Shown: positions 1 to 6,053 of the stretch, in pieces
How the letters are laid out: each line of letters starts with the position of its first letter
Numbering within the stretch: the first letter of the stretch is position 1
Notes under the pieces: model-generated
What the model was told of the DNA's origin: nothing
What the model saw: only the letters and a program-made list of their open reading frames with translations
Databases searched by the model: none
Program-made: the position numbers and the translations under genes
NCBI GenBank assembly: GCA_003454065.1
Contig: DMKZ01000109.1
Location: forward strand, 1 to 6,873
Reading direction: 5' to 3'
Length of the DNA stretch: 6,873 nucleotides
Source: Spirochaetaceae bacterium
GTDB lineage: Bacteria; Spirochaetota; Spirochaetia; Sphaerochaetales; Sphaerochaetaceae

Positions 1-477
1 TGCCGAGAACGGCATCGGCTCCCCAGCGGCCGATTCGCTCCCTCGATTCTGCTCCAACAGGTCTTCGCTCCATGCCGTAGTCTATCTCGAAAGGGCCTCC
101 TTTATCATCGTTCTTGCCCTTTCTACGCCTCTGCAGATAGCGCGACAACTCAATTTCCCATCGCCGGTTTCCGCCTTGACTCTCCCTGAAACCTCCTCAG
201 GAGGCTATTGGCGGTTCAGGAACCTGTCTGCGACGAAATCGCGCAGTGTCTTATCAGAAAGCTTCTTGCCCGTTTTGCAGCTCTTTCGTCTTGGCTTGCA
301 TTTGCTGCCTGCAATAATCGGAGAGCAGCTTTCATCCTGGGAGTTTCCCTTCAGCTCCCTTGAGATAGTAGATTTGCTTCTCGATAGGCTTTCGGCGATT
401 TTCGCAACGGACGATCCCTGCAAGGTTCCTAACAATATGCTTTCCCTTTCGAAAATGGCAATATGATCGCACCCCAT
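1..477 (-). pseudogene. IS30-family transposase, N-terminal part, degenerate and cut by the window edge
   Basis: IS30-type transposases cut and join the ends of their insertion sequence through an N-terminal helix-turn-helix and a C-terminal DDE domain. The ATG at 475-477 is preferred because a GGGGGA stretch lies just upstream and because the family-typical opening (HIAIFERE, then the helix-turn-helix ending STISRELKGN) follows at once; an in-frame ATG at 543 is possible but has no ribosome site. The frame runs to a TAG at 205-207, exactly where the family has Trp before its conserved SPEQI-like segment. It continues past the stop as PPEEVSGRVKAETGDGKLS and SCRAICRG. The alignment then moves to another frame (RRKGKNDDKGG, ESRERIGRWGADAVLG), which reaches the first catalytic Asp in the WxxD segment and leaves the window. 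The change of frame and short spacing imply a deletion around 130-150. It is non-functional as read. Confidence 0.88.
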
Positions 478-799
478 GTTTCCCCCGAATGATGATTTTT
501 CTCCAACACCATTATGAAGGATTATGGGGCTTTGTTCGTTCATGCCGCGAAAAAACGCAGCGTTGCTACTATGGCTTGCTAATTCGCCGGTATGAAAGTT
601 TTAAGGCTTACTACGAGAACGTTTCGTGTCTTTTTTGCTTGTGCTGTTGTGGAAATTCGCTTTTGACTAGTTTGGTGAATGATAATTCAAAAACACAGGC
701 TATGTCCGGAAGTTCGACTGACAGGACAGAGCCACGGAGCCAGAAAAGCGGTGGAGAGGCGTGACTTGGTCGGAAGGCCCAATGCAGGACAAGGCTTCG
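478..799. other. Gene-free stretch upstream of the IS30 remnant
   Basis: No frame here resembles a protein I recognise, and the short open frames on both strands look accidental. Being just upstream of the transposase start, it should contain the outer end of the insertion sequence. I could not identify a terminal inverted repeat because the other end lies outside the window. The last part leads into the dispersed repeat at 800-863. Confidence 0.5.
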
Positions 800-863
800 C
801 GCCTATCCAAATTGGTTTTCGCTCCGGGATGCGCATATTCGGTGCATATCCGGCGACGCTCCT
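800..863. repeat. Dispersed repeat, copy 1 (pairs with 5966-6018)
   Basis: This copy shares a 13-base block (800-812, cgcctatccaaat) and a 20-base block (844-863, gcatatccggcgacgctcct) exactly with the copy at 5966-6018, in the same orientation. The middle is longer here. It contains an imperfect tandem duplication of GCATATYCGG (about 832-842 and 844-853), which accounts for most of the 11-base length difference. Weaker similarity may extend a few bases to the left (about 786-799). The right end reaches into the stop codon (862-864) of the broken nuclease gene on the minus strand. Confidence 0.75.
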
Positions 864-2423
864 ATCCTTTCTCTATGACGCACGAATGCTTCTTGCTCTT
901 CCTATCGTACGAAACTCCGACCAAAAGCAAATTGCCGGCATATTTGTCCAATCCTGAGAAGTACTGCTTGCGGCGTATCTGATCAAGTGCAGTTTGAGCG
1001 GAATCGCTGATTTTTAGTTCAACGACCATAGCCGGAATATCAGGCTTGTACGGAATGAATGCGAGGTCGGCATAGCCCTTTCCCGAAGGACATTCCGAAA
1101 TAATGGTGTAGTAGCAATCCGCATAGAAGAAAGCAAGCCGAATGGCAGACTGAAAAGACTTCTCGTTATTATAAGATAGAGGGCTCGTAAGGTGCTCATG
1201 CGTTTTGGAAAGTGCATCGGCCACAGCTTTTCCATCACCATTCCACGTTGCTTTCAGAAACTTTTTCGAATCCTGAATCATGCGCGCAACGAATTGATAA
1301 TCCCCGCTCATGGCAAGAGCATTCGCCCATTCGCCACGAACCTCACGATTGGGTATGCGGCATCGACCGGTATCGGAATCATAAGCGAGATAACCCAGGT
1401 GACACAGATACGTAAACACATCGTCCTTGCATTTCAGCTTATCAGGCGTATTCATGAAAGAAGAAGTGTCAGCATCGATTTCCCCACCTGAAACCATCGA
1501 CTCTATATCGGATCTCATGCCATCAAAATCGGCTTTTATGGGGTCAAGTATCGCCTCGTATTGCGAAGTCTGATTCCAATACGGCCTGAATTCCCCGTTG
1601 GACATAGCGCATACAACTGATTTCGGAGCATAAATGCCGACTCCTTTGACATTATACCCATCATACCAATTTCTACACTCTATGAAGTCCATGCCATGCT
1701 TTCGGCATAATGACCTAACCTCCTCCTCTGTGAAACCGGTGAATTGCACAAAACGCCCAGGATTCAAAAACGTTATTTTCTCGAAATTATTAAGTTTGTT
1801 CTGAGCTTTATCACGAATTATAGGCAGAATACCAGTTATATATGACAAGGCTATGTCTTCGGACATATCATCGCTTTTGAAAAGGACATTCAGGAATTTC
1901 AAATAATCCTGTGCGACACCCTGTGGGACCTGCTCGTCTCTGAAAAAACATCGTATTCGTCGAACATTATGACAAACGGAATTCCGGAACGCCTGTAAAC
2001 CTCCATCACGCAATTCGGAATCTCCCAATCATCAAACTTCAAATCCGGAAAAGTCTCGGCGAAATCCTTCCTGACAATCCGATGAAGCATCCCTATTGCA
2101 TTCCTGCCGTATTGCGACCAGAACCTGTTGATATCAATATGCAAAACATTATACTTGTTCAAATGCGCTGCAAAACTTACATCCGATGATATTTTGAAGT
2201 CCTTAAAGAGCCCGCGCGAATCGCAACCCTTCGAATAGCACGCCGCCATCATGCGCTCCGCCATAGTCTTGCCGAAGCGACGAGGACGCGATACGCACAA
2301 ATACTTGTCTCTCGTGCCTATTCTCGAATTGAGCAATGCCAGAAGCATGGTCTTGTCAACATATATCTCAGAGCTTATATCTTCTTTGAACTTGATATTC
2401 CCTGGATTAACATAAATGCCCAT
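862..2423 (-). pseudogene. AAA-ATPase-like / PD-(D/E)XK nuclease-domain protein, split by one frameshift
   Basis: The first frame (ATG at 2421-2423, AGGGA-like ribosome site upstream) shows the opening of the AAA-ATPase-like family: YVDKT at residues 21-25, Walker A-like SRPRRFGKT at 45-53 and Walker B-like VIMFDEYDV at 151-159. It drifts out of frame at the T run on the coding strand (1943-1948 on the plus strand). The second frame picks up at once with FFRDEQVPQG and runs to TAG at 862-864. It includes the middle segment with GFTEEEV and WYDGY, and a C-terminal PD-(D/E)XK nuclease-like core with GYADLAF, VVELK and the downstream AxxQIxxKxY helix. Joined by one added base, it gives about 520 residues, normal for the family, and restores DEYDVFFRDE, which fits the usual DEWDxxFRE. 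Members are common in anaerobes; their role is not settled. No other damage is seen, so this is either a recent mutation or a base-calling error. Confidence 0.87.
1943..1948 (-). other. Frameshift site: run of six T on the coding strand
   Basis: The coding strand reads GAT GTT TTT TCA here, giving DVFS and then non-homologous sequence. One more T would give GTT TTT TTC AGA, restoring the family sequence. The needed shift is -1 at a homopolymer, the most common place for slippage, assembly error or true inactivation. Confidence 0.8.
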
Positions 2424-2476
2424 GCTTCCCTCGCCTCACAACACGATCAGACTAATCTAATGACCTAGTTATAAAA

Positions 2477-2505
2477 ATTATAGTTTTGCAGGCGAGCAGT
2501 TGCAA
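2477..2505 (-). promoter_or_regulatory. Sigma70-type promoter for the AAA-ATPase-like gene
   Basis: On the minus strand, TTGCAA (2500-2505) is followed after 17 bases by a perfect TATAAT (2477-2482). Transcription would start near 2470 and leave a leader of about 47 bases before the ATG at 2423. It sits in the only gap between mop and the downstream gene, so that gene can be expressed apart from the mod operon. Confidence 0.6.
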
Positions 2506-2513
2506 GAAGGGGT

Positions 2514-2726
2514 TCAGTCGTCTATGCCGACCATAACCGAAGTCGCCTTGATTACGGCATAGGCCTCCTTGCCCACTTTGAGGTCAAGCTCGGCTATTGC
2601 CGCAAGAGAGATTGTCGAAGAAATGACATTCCCTCCACCGATGTCGATTTTGACAATTCCGTTCACTGCGCCCTTGTCTATGGAAACGATTTTTCCCTTG
2701 AGCTGATTTCTTGCACTTAATTTCAT
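2514..2726 (-). CDS. mop: Mop/molbindin: small single-domain molybdate-binding (TOBE) protein
   Basis: A complete 70-residue single TOBE/Mop domain. It opens with the hallmark SARNQLKGKIVSI (residues 4-16), followed by KGAVNGIVKIDIGGG, and ends LKVGKEAYAVIKATSVMVGID, matching molbindins along the whole length. Known molbindins form ring-shaped hexamers in the cytoplasm that bind several molybdate (or tungstate) ions and act as storage or buffer; the same domain is often fused to the C terminus of ModC or found in ModE. Here it stands alone. An AGGAGG (2737-2742) overlaps the stop codon of the preceding moeA-like gene and lies 10 bases from the ATG, so translation is probably coupled. It is the last gene of the mod operon. 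No clear hairpin terminator follows its TGA at 2514-2516. Confidence 0.93.
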   Translation of the reverse strand: MKLSARNQLKGKIVSIDKGAVNGIVKIDIGGGNVISSTISLAAIAELDLKVGKEAYAVIKATSVMVGIDD

Positions 2727-2740
2727 ATCTTATCTTCCTC

Positions 2741-3769
2741 CTAATAGTTTCCAAAATGGCAATTCGGAAAGTGACACCGCCCGCCATCCTTGTCGCACAA
2801 ACTGCACAAACCGCCGTTCGCCATTGAAATCACATCCTTTTTGGTTACCCGAACATCCGCAAACAGCGATGGCAGAATGACATCGAGAACCGTAGTCGGC
2901 CGAGATATTGCCGCAGAAGGTATTCCAATAGCAGGGATCGCCCCCTTGTACGCAATAAGCGTCATGTTCCCGGGCTGAGACGGAACGCCATACGTGACGA
3001 TTTCGAATCCGAGCGACTTGACCGCATCGGGCGTAACGTCATCGGCATCGACGCTCATCCCGCCCGTCAGCAGCAGCAAATCAGCACCTTTACCCATCAA
3101 GCCGATACAAGCGTTTCTTATCATCTCCTCGTCATCATCGCAAATCTCAATGCCGACGATTTCATGAGGAAACTGCGACAATTTGCGCTTCAGAACAGGC
3201 TGAAATTTATCCTCTATCCTTCCCGAATACACTTCGCTCCCCGTTATCACGATTCCGACTTTCTTATGCTTGTATTCGCAAAGGGTGAAAAGCCTTTTCC
3301 CATTCGCCGCTTTCTCTGCATCAGTGATGTTCTTCTCATCGGTCCAGAGAGGAACTATCCGCATCGAAGCGACTCTGTCTCCTTTTCTGATTCTCGAATG
3401 ATTTCTCTGCGTACATATCGTAACATCGTCAATGCCATTCAATTCATTCAAAAGACCCACATCAATTACCAGGAGACCGTCTGCATCCGCATATTGCACT
3501 ATCTTGCCTTCCGACACATCGCTAAAATGCGTTCCATTGCATTTAGCTATGCCAGCAAGCCGCTTGGCCGCATCCTCTTCATGAACGAGGTTATCCCCTT
3601 CTTCGGAGACATAAACATATTTCTTGCCCATGTCAAGCAATACGTTCACATCGCCGGCTGTTATGATATGACCCCTTCTGAACTTCGCCCCCTTGAAGGA
3701 ATCCGTTATCTGCGTCACATCATGCAGAAGCGGCAAACCTATCGCATCCTCTATGCGAACTTTCTTCAT
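2741..3769 (-). CDS. MoeA/MogA-like molybdopterin-binding protein with Cys-rich tail
   Basis: 342 residues. The N-terminal part (about 1-165) resembles the MoeA-type region (EDAIGLPLLHDVTQI, FKGAKFRRGHII). The second part is a MoaB/Mog fold that binds molybdopterin: VGIVITGSEVYSGRI (171-185), LLLTGGMSVDADDVTPDAV (232-250) and PSQPGNMTLIAY (263-274). The protein ends in a cysteine cluster, C322-x2-C325-x6-C332-x4-C337, embedded in HFPNCHFG, which suggests a bound metal. It is shorter than classical MoeA (about 400 residues) and belongs to a MoeA-like group found beside molybdate transporter genes. Its exact reaction is uncertain: molybdate insertion into molybdopterin, or sensing/delivery of molybdenum. 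The ATG at 3767-3769 has an AGGAGG (3776-3781) 6 bases upstream, starting immediately after the modB stop. It is the third gene of the operon. Confidence 0.88.
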   Translation of the reverse strand: MKKVRIEDAIGLPLLHDVTQITDSFKGAKFRRGHIITAGDVNVLLDMGKKYVYVSEEGDNLVHEEDAAKRLAGIAKCNGTHFSDVSEGKIVQYADADGLLVIDVGLLNELNGIDDVTICTQRNHSRIRKGDRVASMRIVPLWTDEKNITDAEKAANGKRLFTLCEYKHKKVGIVITGSEVYSGRIEDKFQPVLKRKLSQFPHEIVGIEICDDDEEMIRNACIGLMGKGADLLLLTGGMSVDADDVTPDAVKSLGFEIVTYGVPSQPGNMTLIAYKGAIPAIGIPSAAISRPTTVLDVILPSLFADVRVTKKDVISMANGGLCSLCDKDGGRCHFPNCHFGNY

Positions 3770-3781
3770 CCAGAACCTCCT

Positions 3782-4447
3782 CTACTTCGCATGCGTGTTC
3801 TTTTTTTCGAAAACATTTATGAAAACCAGCATGACGAACGAAATGGCCAGGTTAACCAATATCCATTTCATTGCAAGAGCTTCGTCATTCGCCTGCCAAA
3901 GCTGATACACCGTAGTCGAAATCGTGGCCGTCCTTCCGGGCGTGTAGCCTGACACCATGCTGGATGCCCCGTATTCGCCAAGACTTCTTGCAAATACCAG
4001 AACGCTTCCGGCAATAAGGCCGTTCTTGCAATACGGAACCCTTATTCGCCAAAAGATCCTCGTCTTGCCTATTCCGAGACAACGCGCGCAATCGGCTATA
4101 TCCTCATCGAAATCCTCGAATGAACTGCGAACAGCCCTGTACATGAGGGGGAAACCGACAACGGCCGTCGCAATCGCCGAAGCAGGCCAGACCATGACCA
4201 TCCTGATGCCGAAATTGTTCATCAGATAACCGCCGATTGCACTCCGAGGGCTCATAGTAATCAGCAGAACAAACCCGACGACCGTTGGCGGAAGCACCAA
4301 CGGAAGCGTCAGAAAACAATCCAAAATCCCTTTGGCGATGCGGGGAAGCTTCGAAATATAATATGCAAAGCACAATCCCGTGAAAAAAACCAGGACCGTG
4401 CTTAAAAATGAAATGCGAACGGAATTAAAAAGCGGAAACAAATCCAA
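3782..4447 (-). CDS. modB: ModB: molybdate ABC transporter permease
   Basis: Inner-membrane channel subunit that passes molybdate handed over by ModA. It has about five hydrophobic segments. Family landmarks, numbered on the longer 224-residue frame, are LPLVLPPTVVGF (51-62), the EAA loop that contacts the ATPase (DIADCARCLGIGKTRIFWRIRVP, about 119-141) and RSLGEYGA (157-164). The usual length is about 220-230. There is no ATG at the front. I choose TTG at 4445-4447, which gives (M)DLFPLFNS, the typical ModB opening, and sits 10 bases after AAGGAG (4458-4463). A TTG at 4456 adds three residues but lies only one base from that site. The start lies inside the end of modA, overlapping it by 23 bases, so translation is probably coupled. 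The partner ATPase ModC is not encoded nearby. Confidence 0.93.
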   Translation of the reverse strand: MDLFPLFNSVRISFLSTVLVFFTGLCFAYYISKLPRIAKGILDCFLTLPLVLPPTVVGFVLLITMSPRSAIGGYLMNNFGIRMVMVWPASAIATAVVGFPLMYRAVRSSFEDFDEDIADCARCLGIGKTRIFWRIRVPYCKNGLIAGSVLVFARSLGEYGASSMVSGYTPGRTATISTTVYQLWQANDEALAMKWILVNLAISFVMLVFINVFEKKNTHAK

Positions 4448-5255
4448 CTTTTTCAAGCTCCTTCAAGGCTTCCTTAGACTTCAAGTATTTGAAGAATTTT
4501 TCAGCCTCCGCCCTGTTCTTGCTACCCTTCAGGATGCAAGCAGGATAAATCACCTGACCGCACATATCGGCCGTCGCCCATTCGACCGCCTTCAAGCCTG
4601 CGGAGAAAGCGTCCGTCTGGTATATGATGCCGCAGTCAGCAGCGCCAGATATGACTTGAGAAGTCACTTCCTTGACGTTAGTGCCGTAAGTTAAGGAAGA
4701 AGCGACCGCATCTTCGTCTATGTCGAAATACTTGAATATCTTTTTGGTATAAGCTCCGACGGGAACGTCGCTGTTGCCGATTGCCAGCAGAACCTTGCCA
4801 CCATTCTTCAACCTATTCGCCAAATCCGAGAACCCTTTGATATTCGCGGGATTATTGTCATTAACTGCCAAAACGACCTTGTTTTCCAAATAATTGAAAA
4901 TCGTGGAAGTATCAGCCAAGTCGGCTCCCTTATCGTTCTTTCCCGCCGTTATGTCGTTCATCTGCTTCAAGGCTGCGGAAACGAAAATATCGCAATCCGC
5001 TCCGGCAATAAGTTGCGTCCTGAGCGTTCCCGAAGAATCGAATGTATAGACGATGTTGACATTATTGCTCTTCTCGTAGTTCTCTTTAATCGCAGTCATG
5101 GATTCCCTGAGGCTCGCCGCCGCAAAAACTATGACATCAGTCTTAGACGCATTCGCCGACTTCCCAGCCGTGTCGGCCGATCCGGTCTTTTTCGAACATG
5201 CGGCAAACGTGAAAACGCACAAAAAAACAGTTAGTAAAACAATAGCCTTTTTCAT
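4425..5255 (-). CDS. modA: ModA: molybdate-binding lipoprotein of the ABC transporter
   Basis: 276 residues. It has a lysine-start signal peptide with a hydrophobic stretch and an FAAC lipobox, so Cys20 should be lipid-anchored after cleavage by signal peptidase II. A Ser/Ala/Lys-rich linker follows to about residue 39. The mature part carries the oxyanion-binding signatures of ModA: VFAAASLRESM (43-53), FDSSGTLRTQL (72-82), IGNSDVPVGAY (159-169), NVKEV (183-187) and GAADCGIIYQTDA (194-206). The usual protein is about 250 residues, so it is complete. It should catch molybdate (or tungstate) outside the membrane and deliver it to ModB. It is the first gene of the modA-modB-moeA-like-mop operon. 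No good ribosome site precedes the ATG at 5253-5255 (the bases are A/T rich), unlike the strong sites further down the operon. Confidence 0.93.
   Translation of the reverse strand: MKKAIVLLTVFLCVFTFAACSKKTGSADTAGKSANASKTDVIVFAAASLRESMTAIKENYEKSNNVNIVYTFDSSGTLRTQLIAGADCDIFVSAALKQMNDITAGKNDKGADLADTSTIFNYLENKVVLAVNDNNPANIKGFSDLANRLKNGGKVLLAIGNSDVPVGAYTKKIFKYFDIDEDAVASSLTYGTNVKEVTSQVISGAADCGIIYQTDAFSAGLKAVEWATADMCGQVIYPACILKGSKNRAEAEKFFKYLKSKEALKELEKVGFVSAF
4458..4463 (-). promoter_or_regulatory. Ribosome binding site AAGGAG deciding the modB TTG start
   Basis: AAGGAG lies within the last codons of modA. It is 10 bases from the TTG at 4447 and only one base from the TTG at 4456, so it favours the inner TTG as the start of modB. 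Confidence 0.55.
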
Positions 5256-5320
5256 AGTAATTTAAGTGTTACCATTGCTTTTTAAAAAATCAAATGGGCA
5301 TAACAACGAGATATTGCCTA

Positions 5321-5334
5321 CCCCCACCCCCCCC
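5321..5334 (-). other. G-rich tract (G8-T-G5) in the modA leader
   Basis: The plus strand reads C5-A-C8, so the modA transcript would carry eight G, one U and five G about 65-80 bases before the start codon. It lies shortly after the -10 box at 5352-5357. Such runs change length easily by slippage and may form G-quadruplex-like structure. A role in modA expression is only inferred. Confidence 0.6.
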
Positions 5335-5351
5335 TATTTAGCGGCAGGATT

Positions 5352-5357
5352 ATTATA
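5352..5357 (-). promoter_or_regulatory. Putative -10 box of the mod operon
   Basis: A perfect TATAAT on the minus strand, in the 120-base gap between the preceding gene and modA. Transcription would start near 5345, leaving a leader of about 90 bases. No convincing -35 hexamer is seen at the right distance (AGTAGT at 17 bases), so it may need an activator or may be fortuitous. Confidence 0.4.
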
Positions 5358-5375
5358 AGGCTGCTATCCAAAAAA

Positions 5376-5705
5376 CTACTTGGAAAACAATTTCCGGAGG
5401 AAGCCGAAGACGGATTTCTTTTTCGCAGATGTACTTTTCTTCACGGGTTTAGCCGCTCCGCTGCTACTGCAAGATTCTGTCGACATATATGACATTCCGC
5501 GATCGCCCTGCTTGTGCGTGAGATGAAATCCTCTTTTTTCAGGGCATGCGTATATGCTTAGGCTGACATTCTTTTCCGTCTGAATCTTTTTCTGCGCTTT
5601 CAGAGCGTCCCTAAAAGTGCTGTATAGAATCTTGCTTTCGCCCGAAGAGGAAACGCAACCGCAAGCTTTCTTAGCAAGGTTGATCCTATCCGCTACCGGT
5701 GCCAA
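5376..5705 (-). CDS. Small basic protein with zinc-ribbon-like motifs; start uncertain
   Basis: I do not recognise a named family. With TTG at 5703-5705 as start it has 109 residues, beginning MAPVADRINLAKKACGC. Homology-like signal clearly continues upstream in the same frame: codons at about 5706-5798 read LKTTEYEKKTRGAELY and then PYKCERCGKYHL, a CxxCGxxHL motif typical of small zinc-binding proteins. The related segment IYACPEKRGFHLTHK occurs further in, so the protein may hold two half-ribbons. The tail is rich in Ser, Ala and Lys (KKSTSAKKKSVFGFLRKLFSK), basic enough to bind nucleic acid or membrane. The open frame begins after a TGA at 5799-5801 and has no ATG, GTG or TTG before 5705, so either the 5' end is damaged or a rare start such as CTG (5784-5786) is used. 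Function unknown. Confidence 0.6.
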   Translation of the reverse strand: MAPVADRINLAKKACGCVSSSGESKILYSTFRDALKAQKKIQTEKNVSLSIYACPEKRGFHLTHKQGDRGMSYMSTESCSSSGAAKPVKKSTSAKKKSVFGFLRKLFSK

Positions 5706-5798
5706 ATGATACTTACCGCAGCGTTCGCACTTGTACGGATATAATTCGGCGCCTCTTGTCTTCTTCTCGTATTCGGTGGTTTTCAGACCCGAAAGGAA
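5706..5798 (-). other. Probable coding extension of the zinc-ribbon-like gene, no standard start codon
   Basis: This stretch is open and in frame with the 5376-5705 gene. It encodes the two cysteines of CERCGKYHL just before the TTG. Leaving it out would cut the best motif of the protein. A stop codon (5799-5801) closes the frame, and the sequence above it does not clearly continue the protein in another frame. Confidence 0.55.
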
Positions 5799-5891
5799 TC
5801 AGGCGAAATCGGGCTCTGAGGTTTTTAGAAGCGCCCTTTACTTATGCAATCCATAGCGCACACCCAACTGTCCCTGCTATCAACACAAACT

Positions 5892-5921
5892 ATTATAGCT
5901 ATGGCATTGCTGTTGTTTCAA
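5892..5921 (-). promoter_or_regulatory. Sigma70-type promoter for the zinc-ribbon-like gene
   Basis: On the minus strand, TTGAAA (5916-5921) is followed after 18 bases by a perfect TATAAT (5892-5897). The start of transcription would be near 5885, roughly 100 bases before the open frame that ends at 5376. Read-through into modA is possible because no clear terminator is seen between the two genes. Confidence 0.6.
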
Positions 5922-5965
5922 GATGCTATATTTCGCCATTTCACTAATCGCATCTTTAGGCTCTA

Positions 5966-6018
5966 CGCCTATCCAAATGGCCTTCCGGCGAGGGGCGCGC
6001 ATATCCGGCGACGCTCCT
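5966..6018. repeat. Dispersed repeat, copy 2 (pairs with 800-863)
   Basis: It shares exact blocks at 5966-5978 (13 bases) and 5999-6018 (20 bases) with copy 1, same orientation, about 5.1 kb away. The middle is GC-rich, and TCCGGCGA occurs twice (5984-5991 and 6004-6011), 20 bases apart. It lies between genes, unlike copy 1, which reaches a stop codon. Confidence 0.75.
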
Positions 6019-6047
6019 TGATGAAAAACGTCAAGTAGAGCTACAAT
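6018..6047 (+). promoter_or_regulatory. Possible promoter for the hydrolase, start at or next to the ATG
   Basis: TTGATG (6018-6023), then 18 bases, then TACAAT (6042-6047). Transcription would begin at about 6054, the first base of the start codon, so the message could be leaderless. No ribosome site is visible before this ATG, which agrees with that reading but does not prove it. Confidence 0.35.
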
Positions 6048-6053
6048 ATTCAA

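Larger units (their letters stand above)
5802..6053. other. Divergent intergenic region
   Basis: It separates the minus-strand zinc-ribbon-like gene from the plus-strand hydrolase. It holds the minus-strand promoter at 5892-5921, repeat copy 2 at 5966-6018 and a possible plus-strand promoter at 6018-6047. A nine-codon frame starting with ATG at 5850-5852 on the minus strand is too short to judge. I see no RNA gene. Confidence 0.5.

Noticed and set aside
205..207. TAG read as an amino acid (recoding) in the transposase.
   Set aside because: TAG is the normal stop of modB, the moeA-like gene and the zinc-ribbon-like gene, and the transposase also has a frameshift.
676..702. Promoter-like TTGACT with a downstream GATAAT on the plus strand near 665-690.
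   Set aside because: The spacing is far too short and no gene follows on that strand.
3164..3952. A 262-codon open frame on the plus strand.
   Set aside because: It lies antisense across the moeA-like and modB genes, which have clear family motifs. Its own translation resembles nothing and it has no ribosome site.
5297..5318. Imperfect inverted repeat (GGCATAAC / ATATTGCC) upstream of modA that might be a ModE-type operator.
   Set aside because: The arms match only with a gap and do not fit the known ModE box closely. No modE is in the window.
5256..5345. Possible molybdenum-cofactor riboswitch in the modA leader.
   Set aside because: The leader is short, A/T rich apart from the G tract, and I see no set of conserved stems.
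5341..5366. Possible hairpin terminator after the zinc-ribbon-like gene (AGCAG...CTGCCGCT).
   Set aside because: Pairing is interrupted and no T run follows in the right place. The same bases hold a -10 box.
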